The notes under the pieces were generated by a model. That model ran no database searches, was not told the origin of the DNA, and was given only the letters and a program-made list of their open reading frames with translations. A stretch of 64,000 nt of DNA from Andalucia godoyi (Eukaryota > Discoba > Jakobea > Jakobida > Andaluciidae), in assembly GCA_009859145.1 (NCBI GenBank), contig VRVR01000033.1, positions 124,001-188,000 of the forward strand, in the 5' to 3' direction. Numbering within the stretch: the first letter of the stretch is position 1; each line of letters begins with the position of its first letter. This document shows positions 36,401-43,090 of this stretch, piece after piece. The position numbers and the translations under genes were made by a program.

Positions 36401-38402
36401 ACGGTTCCAGATAGACGGCAAAAGAACCCTTGCGCCGACCTCCGCCGTTGTGCACGATTCCGCTGCACAGAATCACATACGTCATGTTCTTCGCGACTTC
36501 GAGATCGTACAAGGGTTGGTTGCGACCTTCTTCTGCCGTAATTTCGACGTTTTCGATGCGAGAAAACGCATAGTCTCCGTGCCGCACACAGTTCACCCAT
36601 TCGCCTGTTGAAATTCCAAGGGCACGTGCCACAACTTCTGTACGAGGGACGCAAATGCAGTGCAAAACGCCTGTGCGCGCAAGCCCGTTCTCAAATCGCT
36701 TTTCGATGCGATCGCGAAGGTAACCGGATGTAAGAATGCCATGACGCATGAGCATGAATCGAATGCTGTCAACAAAGACTCGGGATGTCATTTCGATTGC
36801 TACTGCCTTTTCGCCAACGCATCCATCTGACTCAACAACGCCACGAAGAACAGCAAGAGTCTTATCTAGTGGCAGTCGCAGCATCGTTTTGTGGAATATT
36901 TTCTCGCGAAAATTGTTGTACAGGAGCTCGCGATCCGCAGGAATCTTCTCGGTTCGTTGGAACATGATCACAAGCGACCCCAATTTTTCAGATTCGTGCA
37001 CTTCAATGCCTTTCAATTGCAGGTACTGAACAACGAAATCACGAACGGCATATCCCCGTGATACATCGAGGAAGATTCGTGTTTCGTTGCTCGCTTCGTC
37101 AGACCAGCCGCCAGCAGACATTATGCCATAGAATCGACAGTCTTCTGCAGACCAGGCAACGTCCACGTGTGCTTTGTCTACCGGGAAGCAAACGAAGTCG
37201 CCCACATGCAAATCTTTTGCATCAAGCCATTCTGGCTGCACAGTGCCTTGTTCCAAAAGAATATGAATGGCATCGTAATTAGCAGATAGCCCGGGATCTT
37301 TCAGCACAAAAAATTGGTGTTCATCCGTAACCTCCACTGGCTCAATAGCATGCTTCACCGTGATGCGACGCATCGAACGGGGAGAATCAGAAGATGGTGC
37401 ATGCTCCAAAACACGATTCACATGACAGTACTCGCCCGTGTGGGTCATAACACGATCCCCAACTTTCAATGTGCGAATTTCCACGGGTCCATTTTCTGTG
37501 ATCACTTTCGTGTCTCCTGGAAAACACTGGTCGACGTATCGGGCAGTATCATTGAATACGCGAAGCATGGGAACGAGCCCATTAGATACACCATTTGTGC
37601 CCGCAATGTACGATCCCTTAGCTCGAATTGGATGAACTGATAAGCCTATTCCCCCAGCATACTTTGAAATCATGGCACATTCTTTTAGGGTGTCATAGAT
37701 CCCAACAATCGAATCATCTGACATCGTTACCAGGAAGCACGAGGATAGCTGGGGTCGAGGAGTGCCCGCGTTGAACAATGTGGGTGTCGCATGAGTATAC
37801 AAGCGACGAGACAGCATGTCGTACGTACTCAATACTTCGGAAACAGAAGAAGACAAATTCAAGCCGCAAGCAACACGCATCAACAAGTGCTGCGGACGCT
37901 CCGCAACTCGCCCATCGATCCTCAGAAGATACGATTTCTCCAGAGTTTTGAACCCGAAAAAGTCGTATCCAAGATCTCGCGAGTCGTCAACTGCCTCGTC
38001 CAGGACATCCTTGTGTTCTAAAACATACTCGAACAATTCCTGAGACACAAGCGGTGCTGGTGTGCCGGTCTGCGGATTCACGTAATTCCGCAATAACGTT
38101 GTTGTTTCCGAGAATTTGGACGGAGTAGTTTTGTGAAGTGCAGTGACTGCGATGCGCCCTGCAAGAACACTGTAATCCGGATGCTGTGGTGTTAAATAGG
38201 CTGCCGTCTCAGCAAGCAGCTCGTCGATCTTTGTGGTTGTCACAAGAGAAGGCGCACCGGATGCAACTTTGTCCAAAATAAGATCAATCGAAACCCAGGT
38301 CAAATCAAGACCATCACAGAGAGGAACAATCCGAGAGCGCAAGACTTCCCGATCGAAAGGAACGGAAGATCCGTCCCGTTTTGTCACGAGAGATGATGAC
38401 AT
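33459..38402 (-). CDS. Ribonucleoside-diphosphate reductase large subunit (class Ia) with two inteins
   Basis: The 1,647-codon ORF encodes the R1 subunit that reduces NDPs to dNDPs. Removal of two inteins leaves 292 + 336 + 175 = 803 aa, matching R1 (~790 aa). The extein has the ATP cone (KRDGSSVPFDREVLRSRI), substrate-site Cys in QLSSCFLV (C222), NLCTEI (mature N431, C433, E435), CNLASI (C448), the radical-path Tyr pair in GMYYLRTRP (~750-751) and the C-terminal redox pair CTMCSS. Intein 1 lies between ...TARYVDQ and GGGRRKG; intein 2 between ...ILGNNE and CFEPYTSN. Both interrupt core active-site regions, so excision is needed for enzyme activity. The start at 38402 (MSSSLVTKRDG) fits homologues. 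The small subunit lies head to head. Confidence 0.95.
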   Translation of the reverse strand: MSSSLVTKRDGSSVPFDREVLRSRIVPLCDGLDLTWVSIDLILDKVASGAPSLVTTTKIDELLAETAAYLTPQHPDYSVLAGRIAVTALHKTTPSKFSETTTLLRNYVNPQTGTPAPLVSQELFEYVLEHKDVLDEAVDDSRDLGYDFFGFKTLEKSYLLRIDGRVAERPQHLLMRVACGLNLSSSVSEVLSTYDMLSRRLYTHATPTLFNAGTPRPQLSSCFLVTMSDDSIVGIYDTLKECAMISKYAGGIGLSVHPIRAKGSYIAGTNGVSNGLVPMLRVFNDTARYVDQCFPGDTKVITENGPVEIRTLKVGDRVMTHTGEYCHVNRVLEHAPSSDSPRSMRRITVKHAIEPVEVTDEHQFFVLKDPGLSANYDAIHILLEQGTVQPEWLDAKDLHVGDFVCFPVDKAHVDVAWSAEDCRFYGIMSAGGWSDEASNETRIFLDVSRGYAVRDFVVQYLQLKGIEVHESEKLGSLVIMFQRTEKIPADRELLYNNFREKIFHKTMLRLPLDKTLAVLRGVVESDGCVGEKAVAIEMTSRVFVDSIRFMLMRHGILTSGYLRDRIEKRFENGLARTGVLHCICVPRTEVVARALGISTGEWVNCVRHGDYAFSRIENVEITAEEGRNQPLYDLEVAKNMTYVILCSGIVHNGGGRRKGSFAVYLEPWHADIFDFLDLKKGTGKEEMRARDLFYAMWIPDLFMKRVEANATWSLFCPHECPGLYESWGSTFETLYEKYEAAGKARRVVKAQELWFAILESQMETGTPYMLYKDAANAKSNQQNLGTIRSSNLCTEIIQYSSSEETAVCNLASIALPRFVSQIKNESEELSFDFEQLYNVTRLVVRNLNRVIDVNYYPVEKASRSNFRHRPVGLGVQGLADVFMLLKMPFESEVARNLNREIFECLYFAALSESCALAEQSGPYETYPGSPVSKGILQFDMWAKDRVVLSGRWDWDGLRQRIHTFGVRNSLLVAPMPTASTSQILGNNECFSGDTPVTLFNGTSVPIHQIRPGQIVAAYSDKAGGMVGAQVTEFLPRGEKDVVCLTFADGRTITCTPDHKFMMTSGEWCEARNIELNGAPVMLAFSGTPDVIGTDENGWSLDTAVGILTTATGRDIALAFARVAGFVRSGGSVQAEKVTAVFEQPLDRDAFVSDVESLGGKATVRINERDCFEVVVSGPLARAIGDLGGAVSGAQGTSTASWPAFVLDPACPVAVRREFLAGLFGGDGWTPVLIGNDNEVKTFSPIRFSQSACMIERESLITAMNQLCVLLAEAGVPGASIINIRDVKNTNGDRPCRCGEHGHVCVRVGFPLGALSQHTFMDKIGIRYSVHKSHRYGVVAAWSRYLAEVSRQQEEVCAAAEATPGPSKPPVSQLHEHRKHNTEELRQFKFNSVMSAEHFLENIGAHGWFASGAEDDDEETNKQHTYALDIRATAAPTMKLQLVDRRPAGKVSVYDINVADLHNFVANGVVVHNCFEPYTSNIYLRRVLAGEFPVVNNHLVRDLIRLNLWSEKMRNSIIASSGSIQNISGIPDSIKEIYKTAWEIKQRIIVDYAADRGCFIDQSQSLNIFMASPNNSKLSSLHFYAWKLGLKTGMYYLRTRPAADAIKFTVDSSVVVSNEVKNADSSNTAENPAAWVCTREEGCTMCSS
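33987..35438 (-). mobile_element. Intein 2 in RNR large subunit (484 aa, LAGLIDADG-type)
   Basis: Starts at Cys1 (CFSGDTPVTLFNG). Block B is GRTITCTPDHKFM with T-x-x-H. Endonuclease helices are ARVAGFVRSGG (weak) and FLAGLFGGDGW (good). The C-terminal part has a Cys/His-rich insert (CRCGEHGHVC), a Pro/Ser and acidic linker (GAEDDDEETNKQ), and blocks F/G SVYDINVADLHNFVANGVVV plus HN. It is inserted exactly before the conserved Cys of CFEPYTSN, giving a normal Cys+1. All standard splicing residues are present, so activity is expected. The 484-aa length implies a full or nearly full endonuclease domain. Confidence 0.95.
36447..37526 (-). mobile_element. Intein 1 in RNR large subunit (360 aa, LAGLIDADG-type, +1 Gly)
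   Basis: Starts at Cys1 (CFPGDTKVIT, block A). Block B is EPVEVTDEHQFFV with the T-x-x-H motif. A LAGLIDADG-like endonuclease follows: a degenerate first helix (FYGIMSAGGWSD) and a better second one (LRGVVESDGCV). Block F/G reads PLYDLEVAKNMTYVILCSG, then IVHN. The host insertion point is between DQ and GGGRRKG. The residue after the final Asn is Gly, not Cys/Ser/Thr, so the standard transesterification step lacks its nucleophile. Either a non-standard mechanism applies, or the intein splices poorly or only cleaves. Confidence 0.92.
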
Positions 38403-38715
38403 GAACTTGTGCAGGCAGGGAAAGAGGCCACCAAAAACAAAAAACAAAAAACAAAACAAAACAAAACAGAAGAGGGTAAAAAGACAGAGTTAGAATACAA
38501 AAGATTTGATGTTTCTTTGGAGGGTTTTTTAAAAAAACAAGAAAAAAGTGAATCAGTGAACATTGAAATGACGGGCAAATGGGAAAAAACAAATGAACAG
38601 GAAGAAACGGTGAGAAAAGAGGCCTTTGACTTGGGGTCGGACGACTTGCGGGTTGCGAGTGGGACTGGAGTGGAAGAATTTGAAATTCAGTCTGTTTGTG
38701 GCGGGGTTTTGTTTG

Positions 38716-38724
38716 TTTGGCGCC
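38716..38724 (+). promoter_or_regulatory. E2F-like site
   Basis: TTTGGCGCC matches the E2F consensus TTTSSCGC. It lies in the divergent RNR promoter. RNR genes are classical E2F/MBF targets in animals, plants and fungi. Confidence 0.45.
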
Positions 38725-38790
38725 ACAGCCGGATGGGTTCCGCGGGAAAAAAACCCGATTGATGGTATTAGCGTGTTTCAGTGATCCGGC

Positions 38791-38799
38791 TCCCGCCAA
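38791..38799 (-). promoter_or_regulatory. Second E2F-like site
   Basis: On the minus strand this reads TTGGCGGGA, a common E2F variant, about 70 bp from the first site. A further GGCGCC core lies at ~38,809-38,814. Confidence 0.4.
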
Positions 38800-39010
38800 C
38801 CGTCCACTGGCGCCACTGAAATTCGGACAAAACGACAAAATACACTCGAAATCAACTCAATCATCGCTTTGTCACGCATCTTTGTTTGTTTGCTGTTGTT
38901 GTTTTTTGCGTACTGTTTTGCTGTTTTCTTTTGAAACTTTTCAGTCTATTCCGGTTTATCTTTCTCAACTAACTTCTCATTTTTTTCCTCACCTTTTTCT
39001 CATTCTAACA

Positions 39011-40015
39011 ATGTCGTCGACTAACACTCACAGCAACAGCAATGACCAAAACGAGCTCATTCTGACTCCGAATCCTCGACGATTTGTGCTCTTTCCAATC
39101 AAATACCCTGAGATCTGGCACTTTTACAAGAAGGCGGAAGCCTCATTTTGGACGGCAGAAGAGGTGGACTTGTCTCAAGATCTCGGAGACTGGAACAGGC
39201 TTTCAGCAGACGAAAAGCACTTCATCAAGCACGTCCTAGCATTCTTTGCTGCTTCCGATGGAATCGTTTCCGAAAACCTCGCAACCCGTTTCATGGGAGA
39301 AGTTCAGATACCAGAAGCCCGTTGTTTCTATGGATTCCAGATTGCCATGGAAAACATTCACTCGGAAACATACAGTCTGTTGATCGACACATACATTTCG
39401 AACCCCACGGAAAAAGAACACCTGTTTGACGCCCTTGAAACAGTCCCGTGCGTTCAAGGAAAAGGAAACTGGGCACTAAAATGGATTGGCTCGTCTGGAT
39501 CCTTTGCAGAGCGCATCGTAGCCTTCGCAGCTGTCGAGGGAATCTTTTTCTCCGGATCATTCTGCTCAATTTTTTGGCTGAAGAAGCGGGGCCTCATGCC
39601 TGGCCTGACGTTTTCAAATGAGCTCATTTCTCGAGATGAGGGAATGCACTGCGATTTTGCGTGCTTGATGTACAAAATGTTGAAAACCCGGCTGTCCACT
39701 GAGAGAGTTCATCAGATCGTGAGGGAGGCTGTGGATATTGAATGTGATTTTGTCACAAATGCTCTACCAGTGGATCTGATCGGAATGAATTCCAAACTGA
39801 TGCAGCAGTACATCAGATACGTAGCAAACCGTTTGCTTCGAGAACTAGATCATCCAGAACTTTATCCAAACACCTCCAATCCTTTCGAATTCATGGAAAT
39901 GATTTCGTTGCAAGGTAAGACCAACTTCTTTGAGCGGCGTGTCGGAGAGTACGCAAAGGCCAACGTCAACACCTCACGCAGCGAGCAAGCATTCTCACTA
40001 GATGCCGACTTTTGA
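39011..40015 (+). CDS. Ribonucleoside-diphosphate reductase small subunit (class Ia, R2)
   Basis: The 334-aa protein supplies the diiron-tyrosyl radical for the large subunit. Metal and radical residues are all visible: Asp in [10 protein letters not shown] (~52), [17 protein letters not shown] with Glu (~113), His (~116) and radical Tyr (~120), [12 protein letters not shown] (Glu ~176), and [11 protein letters not shown] (Glu, His ~213-217). The C-terminal SLDADF is the R1-binding tail. Start at 39011 (MSSTNTHSN). It is catalytically complete, unlike p53R2- or Rnr4-type variants. The gene is divergent from the large subunit across ~600 bp. Confidence 0.96.
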   Translation: MSSTNTHSNSNDQNELILTPNPRRFVLFPIKYPEIWHFYKKAEASFWTAEEVDLSQDLGDWNRLSADEKHFIKHVLAFFAASDGIVSENLATRFMGEVQIPEARCFYGFQIAMENIHSETYSLLIDTYISNPTEKEHLFDALETVPCVQGKGNWALKWIGSSGSFAERIVAFAAVEGIFFSGSFCSIFWLKKRGLMPGLTFSNELISRDEGMHCDFACLMYKMLKTRLSTERVHQIVREAVDIECDFVTNALPVDLIGMNSKLMQQYIRYVANRLLRELDHPELYPNTSNPFEFMEMISLQGKTNFFERRVGEYAKANVNTSRSEQAFSLDADF

Positions 40016-40218
40016 AGGCCAGCGCTTTTTGGGGTGAGTGGTGGTGGGCGGATATTTGACGAAGCAGGCAGCGTGCTGGAGAGAGAGAAAGAGCAACAAG
40101 GAACACATGGTGTCGTGAACGCATCAAGAGACGTTATTTCGCTGTACAGCATACGCAGAACATAAACAACTCGTTTTTGTTTTTGTTTTTTTTAGCAAAA
40201 TTACTGAAGAATGATTCT

Positions 40219-41664
40219 TTATCCGCAAGAATGCTGAGACGGTCCAGTTTCCAATCTCTTTCCATTGATCTTCGAGACGAACTGCTCGGGAATCGGGATC
40301 TCTTCAAAATCACCCTCCTCGCTCGTAGGAATGCTGACATTCATCTCAGAAGACTTCGAACTCACAATCTCCACATCCATGGCATCACGAGACAGATACA
40401 CGAGACATCCCGAAGTAGCATCAATGGTGATTGACGGAACCTTGCCATTCGCCTGCAACTTCACGCTCGTGCAATTCACGACTTCAGCGTTGGAAACAAT
40501 GCTGTCAAAAACAACACCGCACTTCTCGCAAGAGTCCAACGTGATCGTGTTGACCTTTCCTTTGACGACAATAACGCATCGAGAACATCCATAAATGTAG
40601 ACATTGTTACGAATATTCGTGTCAGAGATCTCAATAGGATCGCTTTCACGGTTTGTCTGGTACTCGACAAGCCATTTGTTCCCATCCTGAGCAAGCTTGG
40701 GTGTTCCCTTGGGTACTGCGCCCTTCTTCGCACCCGTCACTGTTGATGCGACCTTCGGAGCTTCCACAACCACAGAAGATGCGGGGGGCTGGTTTTTCAT
40801 GTCCTTGGTAACCTTCTTCAACCCCGAAGTGACACCCTCGCCCTTTGACAATTCCGCAAACAATGCAGCTGTATTGGGTTTGTTGTCTCCGTTTGCCGGA
40901 GCTTCGTGGAACAGAGATGCCGGGGGCAGAGGAGGAGGAGGAGGGGGCGGGGCTGAACCACCAGCTGGCGGCTGTTTCGCAGAAGCAGCACTTAAGGAGT
41001 CCTTCGTTGCCGGAGACGCACTTTTGTTCCATGAAAGACCAGTCAAGTGGAAATTTCGGACGTAGTCACGGAGGGCAGACAACAGCGCTTCGTATGCCCC
41101 GATGTAGCCGAGTTGGACTTCGTCGCCCTTGAACTGAACACGGATCTTGTTGGTGTAGAACTTGGATGAATTGATGCCTTCGTCCACCAACGCAATTGGC
41201 GTCTTTGGTTCGGTAACCCAAGCGAGAGCCGTGACTCCTTCCGAAACAACCGAAAAGTGGTTGAAAAGCTCGCCTCTGTTCTTCTCACGAAGCGCAGCAA
41301 TTGCCTCCATCTTGGCTGCAGTCGGTTGCAAAAGTGCAGAAAAGACTGCGGGATCCGTGGGAGCAGAATAATTCGCGACAACACGCAGAAACGACCGCTG
41401 CGAAGAAAATGCCTCTGACAACAGCCCTGCAATGTCCTTCAACTTCGGATTCGCCTTGACGGCAGCTTCCGCAAACTGTGAAAGCTGGCCGGAAATGATT
41501 TCCTCGTATGCAACTTCAAAAGGAGAAAGAGCAGCAGAAGGTGCGGCGGCAGTCGACGACGGCTTTGCTGCAACTGCTGCGGCAACTGCAGAAGTACCAC
41601 CGAGAGCCTCAAGGCGAGAAACTGCCCGCTCAAGACGTTCAACCAACTGATGGAGGTCAGACAT
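40219..41664 (-). CDS. Adenylyl cyclase-associated protein (CAP/Srv2), actin-cytoskeleton regulator
   Basis: The 481-aa protein has the full CAP order: N-terminal coiled coil (LHQLVERLERAVSRLEAL), helical folded domain (~50-215; PFEVAYEEIISGQLSQF, GELFNHFSVVSEGVTALAW), poly-Pro (PPPPPPPLPPASLF), a WH2-like segment with KKVTKDMKNQ, then the beta-helix CARP domain (~320-481; SRCVIVVKGKVNTITLDSCE, QANGKVPSITIDATSGCLVY). CAP recycles cofilin-bound actin and promotes nucleotide exchange on G-actin. The start at 41664 (MSDLHQLV) fits homologues. The tail QLETGPSQHS-like residues near the end vary between species. Confidence 0.93.
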   Translation of the reverse strand: MSDLHQLVERLERAVSRLEALGGTSAVAAAVAAKPSSTAAAPSAALSPFEVAYEEIISGQLSQFAEAAVKANPKLKDIAGLLSEAFSSQRSFLRVVANYSAPTDPAVFSALLQPTAAKMEAIAALREKNRGELFNHFSVVSEGVTALAWVTEPKTPIALVDEGINSSKFYTNKIRVQFKGDEVQLGYIGAYEALLSALRDYVRNFHLTGLSWNKSASPATKDSLSAASAKQPPAGGSAPPPPPPPLPPASLFHEAPANGDNKPNTAALFAELSKGEGVTSGLKKVTKDMKNQPPASSVVVEAPKVASTVTGAKKGAVPKGTPKLAQDGNKWLVEYQTNRESDPIEISDTNIRNNVYIYGCSRCVIVVKGKVNTITLDSCEKCGVVFDSIVSNAEVVNCTSVKLQANGKVPSITIDATSGCLVYLSRDAMDVEIVSSKSSEMNVSIPTSEEGDFEEIPIPEQFVSKINGKRLETGPSQHSCG

Positions 41665-41877
41665 GGGTTGCAAGGAATTGACCAAAGGAAATGGGAAAGC
41701 GGACAAAGAAAGGGGTAATTCACAACAACAAATTAACAGCTAAAAAATAATACTAATAATACTAATAATAAAAAGAGGGGAACGAAAAAAAAAGGAATGG
41801 AATAATGGGAATCCTCCGCAGTGGGACCCAACTTGCTGGCGGCCAGGTGCAGCTGCCCTCAAGGTCAGTTTCAAGTT

Positions 41878-41920
41878 CCAGCAATCCTGCAATCCTGCAA
41901 TCCTGCAATCCTGCAATCCT
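41878..41920. repeat. Short tandem array, AATCCTGC-type 8-10-bp unit
   Basis: About five direct copies of a CAATCCTG unit next to the dispersed repeat copy B. Confidence 0.85.
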
Positions 41921-41949
41921 TGTTGATTTCTGGAATCCAGCATTATACA

Positions 41950-42185
41950 ACCCTCCAATCCAGCGGTCTGGTGGACGGCTGTGAAATCATCGGATAGTAT
42001 GGCTGAAGATGTGCAGGTCGAGGCCTAATGAGAGACACTGTCGGATAATGACAACCGATTTCTTGTAATCGATGATGGGCGCTGATGCTGATATATAAAG
42101 TCACTTTATGTGCCAAAAAGATCTGTCCATGGCGCAGCAGCATATGCGAGCCAAATGTTTGGAGAGGTTTTGGGTTGCAGGGGCA
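41950..42185 (-). repeat. Dispersed repeat copy B (inverted relative to copy A at ~12 kb)
   Basis: On the minus strand it repeats the three blocks of copy A in the same order (CCCAAAACCTCTCC, AAAGTGACT with GCATCAGCGCCCA, and the ~75-bp block ending GTCCACCAGACC). Translated identity is visible as PRPAHLQPYYPMISQPSTRP against PRPAHLQPYCPMLSQPSTRP in copy A, so either a shared coding origin or chance conservation of the underlying DNA. Confidence 0.75.
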
Positions 42186-42364
42186 GTACTTCAGAATGCG
42201 GTGCGTGCGGGCACGCCAGCGGAGGGCTTCGTAACCCTCGATCAGTGTAACCGTCAAACTGGAGACGATAGATTTTCTATGAATGTGGAATCGTGTGTTA
42301 TTGCTAACCATCTTTGTGGTGACAATCGCAATCATTAATTACAGTGGCAGGCGTGAGGGAACAG

Positions 42365-43090
42365 CTAGAGCATTTTCCAAGTGCGAAATGGTGCTGGAAC
42401 AGTTCGAACACCCGTCCGACGAGACGAAAAGAATGCGACAGCGGAGGAAATGATGCTGAAGAACTGTATCAATATTCCAGTAAAGCAATAATCCATGCCA
42501 ACCGTGGTGGCCCATGAACTCACGGCACCCTGAGTAGAGGATGTGCCCATGACAGCATCGGCGGATGAGACTGGACACATGCCACCAGACGAGACCTTGT
42601 CAGAATCGCTGACTACTCCCCCGCAGAAGGAATGGCTGACGTACTCAACACGAAACAGCGTATAAACGGCCACTGAACACACGAACGATAGCGGGCAAGC
42701 AAAACAAGCACAAAAAACAGCAGCGAACTGAACATGTTTCCGAGAACCGACACAGCCCCACACAACACCGCCAAACGAAACAACATATGCAAGCCCAGAA
42801 AACGTAAGTGCCGCATACCCGAGGCCGCGAACATTAGAGAGAACGCTAGAAGCTTTAGCAGAGTCCACAGTGGGTGAAGACAAGCAGGCGTCTCCATTCA
42901 GACATCTGACGACTCCTTGTTCTGAAATGAACACAGTATACTCTGCCGTTGATATCGTCCCATCTGACAGGGTGGAGGCAACAGAAATGCGCCACCACGG
43001 ACTCACAACAGCACAACAGAGGCAGACAAACGCAGCAACACAAAATGCGGTTGCGAGAGTCAGTCCAAGGCACCCACGAGAATACCGCAT
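42365..43090 (-). CDS. Four-span membrane protein, tetraspan/claudin-like layout
   Basis: The 241-aa protein has four hydrophobic segments (~15-35, ~95-120, ~128-150, ~205-225) with both ends cytosolic, and a first loop containing a W-W (VSPWWRISVA) like claudin/PMP22-type proteins. The second loop has several Cys (HSFCGG, GGMCPV). The Cys content of the spans is unusually high. The similarity is only in layout, so no family is claimed. The ATG at 43090 (MRYSRGCLGLT) is used; an upstream in-frame start is TTG. Confidence 0.6.
   Translation of the reverse strand: MRYSRGCLGLTLATAFCVAAFVCLCCAVVSPWWRISVASTLSDGTISTAEYTVFISEQGVVRCLNGDACLSSPTVDSAKASSVLSNVRGLGYAALTFSGLAYVVSFGGVVWGCVGSRKHVQFAAVFCACFACPLSFVCSVAVYTLFRVEYVSHSFCGGVVSDSDKVSSGGMCPVSSADAVMGTSSTQGAVSSWATTVGMDYCFTGILIQFFSIISSAVAFFSSRRTGVRTVPAPFRTWKML

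Larger units (their letters stand above)
38403..39010. promoter_or_regulatory. Shared divergent promoter of the two RNR subunit genes
   Basis: The ~600-bp spacer between head-to-head large and small RNR subunit genes. It is A-rich near the large-subunit start (38,430-38,600), GC-richer in the middle (38,630-38,830), and T-rich next to the small-subunit ATG. Two E2F-like sites lie in the middle (listed separately). Shared S-phase control is inferred from the arrangement. Confidence 0.6.
41665..42364. other. Spacer with satellite and repeat copy B
   Basis: Holds an AATCCTGC(A/C) tandem satellite (~41,878-41,920) and copy B of the dispersed repeat (~41,950-42,185). An open minus frame (42,335 to 41,943) runs through the repeat but has no recognisable product. 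Confidence 0.6.
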
